A DNA stretch of 6,507 nucleotides. It comes from DATKMP01 sp035541775 (GTDB lineage Bacteria > Bacteroidota > Ignavibacteria > UBA10030). The notes under the pieces are model-generated. The model ran no database searches. It was given only the letters and a program-made list of their open reading frames with translations, and was not told where the DNA came from. This document shows positions 1 through 4,350 of this stretch, piece after piece; the first letter of the stretch is position 1, and each line of letters opens with the position of its first letter. The stretch lies in contig DATKMP010000008.1 in the NCBI GenBank assembly GCA_035541775.1, forward strand, positions 1-6,507, written 5' to 3'. The translations under genes were made by a program, and so were the position numbers.

Positions 1-512
1 TTAAAACACTCGGCCCGAAGTTTGGAAAATCCGTACAGCCCATCGCTGCGCGCATCAAAGATTTATCGGCAGCAGAAATTTCTTCCTTGCAATCAAACGG
101 AAAACTTTCGTTATCGATCAACGGAAGCGAATACGAAATCGATACGAACGATGTCGAAATTTTGCATGAAGATATTCAGGGCTGGCTCGTCGAAACCGAC
201 GGATCGGTCACGGTTGCACTCGATACGGAGTTGACCGATGCCTTGGTGAGCGAGGGCCTCGCGCGTGAATTTGTGAACCGTATCCAAAACCTGCGCAAGG
301 ATTCCGGGTTTGAAGTGACGGACCGCGTTCGCATTTATCATATGTCTTCGCCGCGCCTAACGGCGGCGCTGGCACAGATGACAGAATACATTCAACAAGA
401 AACATTAGCCGTGGAAGTCAACGCTGTTTCTTCCGGCGATATTGTGAACCATGCCGCCAAAGCGGAAGATATTAACGGCGAACAAACTTCACTTGCAGTT
501 GAGAAGATTTAG
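1..512 (+). CDS. ileS: Isoleucyl-tRNA synthetase, C-terminal 169 residues (partial)
   Basis: This is the 3' end of the gene for the cytoplasmic enzyme that charges tRNA-Ile with isoleucine. The first full codon in the window is at position 3, and the frame closes with TAG at 510-512. The fragment opens with KTLGPKFGK and has the conserved block EGLAREFVNRIQNLRK at about residues 84-98, then GFEVTDRVRIY. Both fit the tRNA-binding tail of the eukaryote-like (clade 2) bacterial IleRS enzymes. No cysteine occurs anywhere in these 169 residues, so the C-terminal CxxC zinc site of the E. coli-type enzyme is absent, which supports clade 2. The family is usually about 1,000 residues or more, so most of the protein, including the catalytic domain, lies off the left edge. 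ileS next to a DksA-like gene and lspA is a recurrent bacterial arrangement. The identification is firm. The clade assignment rests on the tail only. Confidence 0.93.
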   Translation, partial: KTLGPKFGKSVQPIAARIKDLSAAEISSLQSNGKLSLSINGSEYEIDTNDVEILHEDIQGWLVETDGSVTVALDTELTDALVSEGLAREFVNRIQNLRKDSGFEVTDRVRIYHMSSPRLTAALAQMTEYIQQETLAVEVNAVSSGDIVNHAAKAEDINGEQTSLAVEKI

Positions 513-520
513 AGTATATT
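493..520 (+). promoter_or_regulatory. Candidate promoter for the DksA-like/lspA/rluD genes
   Basis: TTGCAG (493-498) and TATATT (515-520) are separated by 16 nt. Transcription would start near 527, giving a leader of about 43 nt before the ATG at 570. The -10 box matches the sigma-70 consensus at five of six positions, the -35 box at only three. The elements overlap the ileS stop codon, so this would be an internal promoter. No terminator-like hairpin separates ileS from the next gene, so read-through is equally possible. Bacteroidota often use a different promoter consensus, which lowers confidence. Confidence 0.25.
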
Positions 521-569
521 GGTGCATTCATAGTTGATTCAATACGTCCAACGTGATGGGAGAAAAACA

Positions 570-1097
570 ATGGCGAAGAAGTCAGTAAAAAAGGCAGGGA
601 AGAAACAAGTGGCGAAAAAAAATGTGAAGAAAACGAAAAAACAAGCTGCGGCAAAGTCCGTCAAAAAACCAAAGCTTGCAGCAATCATAAAAGCAAAACC
701 AAAAGTGAAAGCTGTCGTCAAAAAAGGGTACAGTAAAACCGAATTGGAGCGCTTTAAAAAAATTATTTTAGAGAAGCGTCAGGAAATTTTGGATGAATTA
801 GAATCGCTGAAGGCCACAATGATGGATACCACCACCGGCCAGTACGAAGTGGAAAACTCCAATTACTCGCTGCACATGGAACAGGGTACCGATGCGATGG
901 AGCGCGAAAAAGTATTCTTGTTTGCCTCGCGCGAAGGAAAGTTTTTAAATTATCTTGACGATGCGCTGAAGCGGATCGAGCGCGGCGATTACGGCTTCTG
1001 CTCCGATTGCGGCGCCTTGATCGAGAAAGATCGGTTAGATGCAGTTCCGCATGCACAGCAATGCGTCAAATGCAAGATGAAACGCGCGAAAGAATAA
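570..1097 (+). CDS. TraR/DksA-family zinc-finger protein with lysine-rich N-terminal tail
   Basis: A 175-residue protein in two parts. Residues 1-52 are a low-complexity basic tail holding 22 lysines, built from KK, KKSVKK and KKPK-like units with Ala and Val. Residues 54-175 are the DksA/TraR fold: a helical hairpin, then a C4 zinc finger with Cys144, Cys147, Cys165 and Cys168 in the family spacing C-x2-C-x17-C-x2-C. Family members bind RNA polymerase through the secondary channel and modulate transcription initiation, often with ppGpp. By hand alignment, Asp108 in GTDAMERE matches the second tip Asp of E. coli DksA, while the first tip Asp is replaced, so classical DksA activity is not assured. 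The ATG at 570 is chosen because GGGAG (558-562) lies 7 nt upstream. A TTG at 534 in the same frame lacks such a site. B. subtilis ylyA, another DksA-like gene, sits at the same place between ileS and lspA. The lysine-rich tail resembles histone H1-like proteins and may bind nucleic acid (inference). Confidence 0.9.
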   Translation: MAKKSVKKAGKKQVAKKNVKKTKKQAAAKSVKKPKLAAIIKAKPKVKAVVKKGYSKTELERFKKIILEKRQEILDELESLKATMMDTTTGQYEVENSNYSLHMEQGTDAMEREKVFLFASREGKFLNYLDDALKRIERGDYGFCSDCGALIEKDRLDAVPHAQQCVKCKMKRAKE

Positions 1098-1114
1098 AAG
1101 GGGAACTGCCATTG
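1098..1114 (+). promoter_or_regulatory. Ribosome binding site and TTG start of lspA
   Basis: The purine run AAGGGGAA (1098-1105) begins immediately after the stop codon of the DksA-like gene. Its GGGG core ends 8 nt before TTG at 1112-1114. The in-frame ATG codons at 1061 and 1070 lie inside the upstream gene and have no Shine-Dalgarno-like sequence before them. This site therefore decides the lspA start in favour of TTG. Confidence 0.65.
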
Positions 1115-1735
1115 CAAGTATTATATGTTACGCTGGGCATTGTTTTGCTCGACCAAGCGACCAAGCTGTTGATAAAAGGTTTCACGATTCCGTGGACGCA
1201 TTATTATCATGCCGGAATGCAAATGGGACAGACCATTCCCGTCATCGGTAATTTTTTACGATTGACGTATGTGGAAAACCCCGGGATGGCGTTTGGCATC
1301 GATATCGGCGGAAGAGTGTTTCTCGCTCTTTTCTCGCTGGCAGCGAGTGTCGGTATTTTTTATTACCTCTTTAAAATCCGCCGCGAAGCGTTGAGCATTC
1401 GTTTATCGCTAGCGTTGATTCTCGGCGGCGCCGTCGGCAACTTGATCGATCGAATTTTTTACGGCGTCATTTTCGGCGAAGGTCCGTTGTTCCACGGCAA
1501 AGTGGTGGATTTTATCGATATGGATTTTTTTAAAATTCATTTTATGAATTTTTCGATGGATCGTTTTGCCGTGTTCAACGTTGCGGATTCCGCCGTCACG
1601 GTCGGTATTGTGTTGATGCTGTTGTTTCACAAACAGTTCAGCGAATTGGAAAAGAACTCCGAACCGCTCCCTGCCGCAGAAGAACCCCCAGCAGCGAATA
1701 GCGAGAGCGGCGAAACGCCGGCATCTCTATCGTAA
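1112..1735 (+). CDS. lspA: Lipoprotein signal peptidase (signal peptidase II)
   Basis: A 207-residue inner-membrane aspartyl protease that removes the signal peptide from prolipoproteins after the lipobox Cys has been diacylated. All family signatures are present: a first membrane helix at about 3-19 containing LDQATK, ENPGMAFG (55-62), GGAVGNLIDR with the first catalytic Asp at 113, VVDFID (131-136), and FNVADSAV with the second catalytic Asp at 159. Four membrane segments are visible, near 3-19, 69-87, 96-112 and 152-172. After the last helix there is a 30-odd-residue acidic, Pro/Ala/Glu/Ser-rich tail of no recognised function. E. coli LspA is about 164 residues, and the extra length here is this tail plus a longer loop after the first Asp. 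The TTG start is preferred on ribosome-site grounds. Starts at 1070 or 1061 would add 14 or 17 charged residues ahead of the first helix. The gene follows the DksA-like gene by 14 nt and precedes the rluD-like gene by 8 nt, so co-transcription is likely. Confidence 0.93.
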   Translation: MQVLYVTLGIVLLDQATKLLIKGFTIPWTHYYHAGMQMGQTIPVIGNFLRLTYVENPGMAFGIDIGGRVFLALFSLAASVGIFYYLFKIRREALSIRLSLALILGGAVGNLIDRIFYGVIFGEGPLFHGKVVDFIDMDFFKIHFMNFSMDRFAVFNVADSAVTVGIVLMLLFHKQFSELEKNSEPLPAAEEPPAANSESGETPASLS

Positions 1736-1743
1736 TTGCTTAT

Positions 1744-2736
1744 ATGCCTGCTTTCATTCCCTCTGACCAAAAATCAACAGAGGAGCGGGAGAAACTCCAG
1801 ATTATTATTCCACCGCACGAACATCGAAAACGGCTCGATGTGTATCTCACCAATCGCATCGAAAATGCAACGCGCAATAAAGTGCAGCAGGCAATCGAAG
1901 CCGGCGCAGTGCTCGTCAATCAAAAAAAAGTAAAATCCAGTTATCAGCTCAATCCCAATGATGTCATCGATATCATGTTTCCGCGCCCGCCGCGTCCCGA
2001 TGCAAAACCGGAAAATATTCCGATAGAAATTATTTATGAAGATGACCAACTTGTGATCGTGAACAAGCCGGCGGGAATGGTAACGCATCCTGCATACACG
2101 CATTACACGGGCACGCTCGTGAATGCGATGCTCTTTCATTGCAACCAGCTTTCGCATGTGAACACCGAACTGCGTCCGGGCATCGTACATCGATTGGATA
2201 AAGATACGACAGGATTGATGGTCGTTGCGAAAAACGATGTTGCACATCAGCTTCTTGCAAAACAATTTTCCAAACGAACGATCGACCGTGAATATTGGGC
2301 TATCGTGTGGGGGACATTTAAAAAAACAAATGGAACGATTGAAGCGAATCTTGGACGCAGTAAAAAAGACAGGAAAAAAGTTGCCGTGACGGAAGACGGG
2401 AAAATTGCTGTCACGGAATACGAAGTGCTGAAGACGTTCGAGTTTCTTTCGCTTGTCAAGTTACATCTCAAAACGGGACGAACGCATCAGATTCGCGTGC
2501 ATCTTGCACATATCGGTCATCCGGTTTTCGGCGATCCGACTTACGGCGGACGAAGCAATACGTGGAACGGATTATCGGGAACAAAAGCGCAGCACGCAGC
2601 AAATTTGTTAAAGCTCATCGAAAGGCAGGCGCTGCATGCCAAAACTATCGGATTTATACATCCCGCAACAAAAGAATTTGTGAAATTTGATTCCGAACTT
2701 CCTGCCGATATGCAGCAAGTGATTGAAAATCTTTAA
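1744..2736 (+). CDS. rluD: RluA-family 23S rRNA pseudouridine synthase, RluD-like
   Basis: A 330-residue cytoplasmic enzyme that converts uridines in RNA to pseudouridine. E. coli RluD (326 residues) modifies helix 69 of 23S rRNA. An S4 RNA-binding domain spans about 28-80 (KRLDVYL, NKVQQAIEAGAVLVN). The catalytic domain starts near 93 with IEIIYEDDQLVIVNKPAGMVTHP. The active-site block GIVHRLDKDTTGLMVVAK (146-163) contains catalytic Asp152 and is nearly identical to E. coli RluD. Conserved TGRTHQIRVHLAHIGHP (244-260), GDPTYGG (263-269) and RQALHAKTIGFIHP (294-307) follow. The ATG at 1744 lies 8 nt after the lspA stop and has no clear Shine-Dalgarno sequence, so coupling to lspA translation is likely. 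lspA followed by an RluA-family gene is also seen in Bacillus (ylyB). Family membership is very firm. The exact target site (RluD versus another RluA subfamily) is inferred from motif similarity. Confidence 0.93.
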   Translation: MPAFIPSDQKSTEEREKLQIIIPPHEHRKRLDVYLTNRIENATRNKVQQAIEAGAVLVNQKKVKSSYQLNPNDVIDIMFPRPPRPDAKPENIPIEIIYEDDQLVIVNKPAGMVTHPAYTHYTGTLVNAMLFHCNQLSHVNTELRPGIVHRLDKDTTGLMVVAKNDVAHQLLAKQFSKRTIDREYWAIVWGTFKKTNGTIEANLGRSKKDRKKVAVTEDGKIAVTEYEVLKTFEFLSLVKLHLKTGRTHQIRVHLAHIGHPVFGDPTYGGRSNTWNGLSGTKAQHAANLLKLIERQALHAKTIGFIHPATKEFVKFDSELPADMQQVIENL

Positions 2737-2754
2737 TCTCTTTTCCAATCCTAT

Positions 2755-2796
2755 TTTTTAAATTTGAAGAAAAAATCTTGCTTTCAAATTTAAAAA
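2755..2796 (+). terminator. AT-rich stem-loop after the housekeeping operon, possible terminator
   Basis: Two perfectly complementary 14-nt arms, TTTTTAAATTTGAA (2755-2768) and TTCAAATTTAAAAA (2783-2796), flank a 14-nt loop, 18 nt after the rluD-like stop codon. Only one base pair is G-C. The + strand shows no U-tract after the stem, because the 3' arm ends in A residues. It is therefore not a canonical intrinsic terminator, although its place at the operon end suggests a 3'-end or mRNA-stability role. A TATAAT lies just beyond it at 2798-2803. Confidence 0.35.
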
Positions 2797-2861
2797 GTAT
2801 AATATTAAACCATCAGATTAACATTATATTACTTTTTCGGCAGGTTCTTATAGGCGGTTGC

Positions 2862-2871
2862 TAATGCATTA
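2862..2871. repeat. 10-bp palindrome in the leader of the barrel gene
   Basis: TAATGCATTA reads the same on both strands. It is the first of three short dyads between the rluD-like gene and the barrel gene. Alone it is short and AT-rich enough to occur by chance. Its interest comes from the cluster. Confidence 0.3.
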
Positions 2872-2881
2872 ATAGAGGTGA

Positions 2882-2896
2882 CGATGAATTTCATCG
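2882..2896. repeat. 15-bp dyad in the leader of the barrel gene
   Basis: CGATGAA-T-TTCATCG is perfectly symmetric around one central base. In DNA it could be an operator half-site pair. In RNA it could form a 5-bp hairpin (CGAUG with CAUCG) around an AAUUU loop. It covers the ATG of the possible leader peptide at 2884. Confidence 0.35.
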
Positions 2897-2946
2897 GACG
2901 TTCTATTCTTGTACTAAATAACTATTGTGCACTGCACATTTATTAG
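2884..2946 (+). CDS. Possible 20-residue leader peptide upstream of the barrel gene
   Basis: ATG at 2884 is preceded by GAGGTG (2875-2880) at a workable distance. It opens a frame MNFIGRSILVLNNYCALHIY that ends with TAG at 2944-2946, 13 nt before the ATG of the barrel gene. The peptide resembles no leader I know and shows no run of a single amino acid that would mark classical attenuation. Support is limited to the ribosome-site-like sequence and the position, so it may be chance. A dyad at 2882-2896 would hide this start codon if it folded. Confidence 0.15.
   Translation: MNFIGRSILVLNNYCALHIY
2926..2938. repeat. 13-bp dyad TGTGCA-C-TGCACA ahead of the barrel gene
   Basis: The dyad is perfectly symmetric around C2932 and lies 21 nt before the ATG at 2960. 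The half-site TGCACA recurs at 2961-2966, overlapping that ATG. The upstream TGTGCA could therefore pair either with its neighbour or with the start region. It could be an operator for a dimeric regulator or a switchable RNA pairing. Both ideas are inference. Confidence 0.3.
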
Positions 2947-2959
2947 AAAGGGTAATATA

Positions 2960-4219
2960 ATGCACAGTCACATCAGAGCAATCTTGTTGCTCGTTGTTTT
3001 TGTTTCTTCCACAGCATTTTCACAACTTGTAACCACGGTGGTTCCATCTCTTGAAATTAGTCCATCGCCTGAAGCGAACGGTCAGGGAGAAACATCTGTT
3101 TCAAGAATCACTGACGATCCGTATGCGGTCAATTCTAATCCTGCACATCTGGGATTTCTCGGTTCACAACCATTCCTTTCGGCTTCTTTCTATCCGTCCA
3201 AGACTCAATGGCTTCCCGGGTCAGGGAATAACGAACTGACGTATAATTCCTTTGCAGCGACCGGCGGCTTAAATTGTGAAAAATATTTTTCTATTCCGCT
3301 GACAATAGGTATTGCATATTCCAAAGTGGATTTAAATTATGGAACTTGGACTATGACTGATGGATATGGAAATAGTATGAGTGGTAATGTCGAAGAATAT
3401 ACAAATGCATTTAGCTTTGGTGCCGGATTGGATGTAGGAATTCAAATTGCATTGGGAATAACATTTCGAAAAATAGATTCAAAACTTGGTCCTTATGGTC
3501 CGCTAAATCCACCATCAGATAATTCCATCTGGTCACGTGATTATGGTTTGCTTATCAATATTCCGGTAATTGATTTAGTTGATAGAGAAATAAAAATTTT
3601 TCCCGTTGTTTCGCCTTTGTGCAATGTATCCTTCGGTACCGCATTAACAAACGTTGGTGATAAAATGACTTACATTGACAAAGCGCAGCAATCTTCTCTT
3701 CCGCGTATGATATCTTTAGGCACAACGATCGATCTTGGTATTAAATATTCGCCAACAGATCATAAGCTTATTTCTATTTCGTGGACACGAGAATCAAGCA
3801 GCTTGCTTGTTGGATATTCTGATACATTAGGAACTACATATTATCGCGGCGGTTTTGCTGATATCGATTTCATAAAAAACATCATCGAAGGCAAGCAGAC
3901 GAATCAAACACAATATGGTGTTACATATTCGGCGACAAATCTTTCACAAGGATGGCAGTTGGGACTCGGGGAAATTATTTACGTGAGAGGCGGATCTTTT
4001 CAGAGCTCAGGAATAAATTTATCGACAAGCGGCATCGGTATTCGAGCGAAAGGAATATTTAAATTGCTGGAAGATTTTCAAATTCCTGAACCTGATTTTA
4101 TTGCATTGCTGCATCGCCATTTCGATGTTCGCTATGATTACTGCAAATATCATGCAAATGATTATGGTCCAATGGATGGAACAACGTTTTCATCTTTTAG
4201 CGTAACAGTCAAATTATAA
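2960..4219 (+). CDS. Exported outer-membrane beta-barrel protein, PorV/PorQ-like
   Basis: A 419-residue exported protein. Residues 1-21 form a Sec signal peptide (HSHIR, then the hydrophobic stretch AILLLVVFV, with likely cleavage AFS|Q). The mature part begins with DDPYAVNSNPAHL (52-64), which fits the N-terminal asparagine-proline motif of PorV/PorQ-type barrels. Most of the rest consists of alternating polar/hydrophobic strands. GTALTNVGDKMTYID (226-240) followed by SLPRMISLGTTIDLGIKY (246-263) closely resembles the late-barrel block of PorV. The chain ends in a strand, SVTVKL. In Bacteroidota, PorV is the outer-membrane shuttle of type IX secretion, and many paralogues of unknown role exist. 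ATG 2960 is chosen because GAAAGGG (2946-2952) lies 7 nt upstream and the signal peptide starts there. A GTG at 2927 in frame has neither. The gene is visibly more AT-rich than the operon to its left. It looks like a single-gene unit closed by the terminator at 4234-4280. Which paralogue it is cannot be told by eye. Confidence 0.7.
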   Translation: MHSHIRAILLLVVFVSSTAFSQLVTTVVPSLEISPSPEANGQGETSVSRITDDPYAVNSNPAHLGFLGSQPFLSASFYPSKTQWLPGSGNNELTYNSFAATGGLNCEKYFSIPLTIGIAYSKVDLNYGTWTMTDGYGNSMSGNVEEYTNAFSFGAGLDVGIQIALGITFRKIDSKLGPYGPLNPPSDNSIWSRDYGLLINIPVIDLVDREIKIFPVVSPLCNVSFGTALTNVGDKMTYIDKAQQSSLPRMISLGTTIDLGIKYSPTDHKLISISWTRESSSLLVGYSDTLGTTYYRGGFADIDFIKNIIEGKQTNQTQYGVTYSATNLSQGWQLGLGEIIYVRGGSFQSSGINLSTSGIGIRAKGIFKLLEDFQIPEPDFIALLHRHFDVRYDYCKYHANDYGPMDGTTFSSFSVTVKL

Positions 4220-4233
4220 CGGCACAAACGGGT

Positions 4234-4280
4234 TACCTGCTGATGCACTCCTCTTCGCGCATCAGCAGGTACCTTTTTTT
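4234..4280 (+). terminator. Intrinsic terminator of the barrel gene
   Basis: A perfect 13-bp stem, TACCTGCTGATGC (4234-4246) with GCATCAGCAGGTA (4259-4271), encloses a 12-nt loop and is followed after CC by seven T residues (4274-4280). It lies 14 nt after the stop codon of the barrel gene. The GC-balanced stem and the U-tract only on the + strand mark a rho-independent terminator for rightward transcription. It implies that the next gene has its own promoter. Confidence 0.9.
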
Positions 4281-4289
4281 GCAAAATAA

Positions 4290-4318
4290 TTGAAATTGAA
4301 AAAGAGGGTTCGTACATT
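4290..4318 (+). promoter_or_regulatory. Candidate promoter of the DUF3160-type gene
   Basis: TTGAAA (4290-4295) and TACATT (4313-4318) are 17 nt apart, ideal for a sigma-70-type promoter, and match the consensus at five and four of six positions. The start point would be near 4325, giving a leader of about 26 nt. A perfect TATAAT at 4329-4334 lacks a -35 partner and would start transcription inside the ribosome site, so it is less likely. A promoter is expected here because a strong terminator lies just upstream. Confidence 0.35.
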
Positions 4319-4336
4319 ATCGCAAAAATATAATCA

Positions 4337-4345
4337 AAAGGAGGT
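4337..4345 (+). promoter_or_regulatory. Near-perfect Shine-Dalgarno sequence of the DUF3160-type gene
   Basis: AAAGGAGGT (4337-4345) is complementary to the 16S rRNA tail. Its GGAGG core ends 6 nt before ATG 4351. It is the strongest ribosome site in the window and fixes the start of the long open frame. Several Bacteroidota genes lack such sites, so efficient translation is suggested here. Confidence 0.8.
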
Positions 4346-4350
4346 ACGCT

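Noticed and set aside
534..569. TTG start at 534 extending the DksA-like protein by 12 residues
   Set aside because: No Shine-Dalgarno-like sequence precedes it, while ATG 570 has GGGAG at 7 nt. The extension would also break the lysine-rich start.
763..1056. Open frame of 97 codons on the minus strand
   Set aside because: It is antisense to the DksA-like gene. The Arg/Ser-rich translation is what an antisense reading of Glu/Lys/Arg codons gives, and there is no ribosome site.
1774..2265. Open frame of 163 codons on the minus strand
   Set aside because: It lies entirely opposite the RluD-like gene, whose motifs (HRLD block, S4 domain) are unmistakable. Its translation is His/Arg/Ile-rich with no recognisable domain.
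2778..2803. TTGCTT and TATAAT as a promoter for the barrel gene
   Set aside because: The spacer is only 14 nt, too short for a normal sigma-70 promoter, and the -35 lies in the stem-loop. The TATAAT is kept only as a note in the stem-loop finding.
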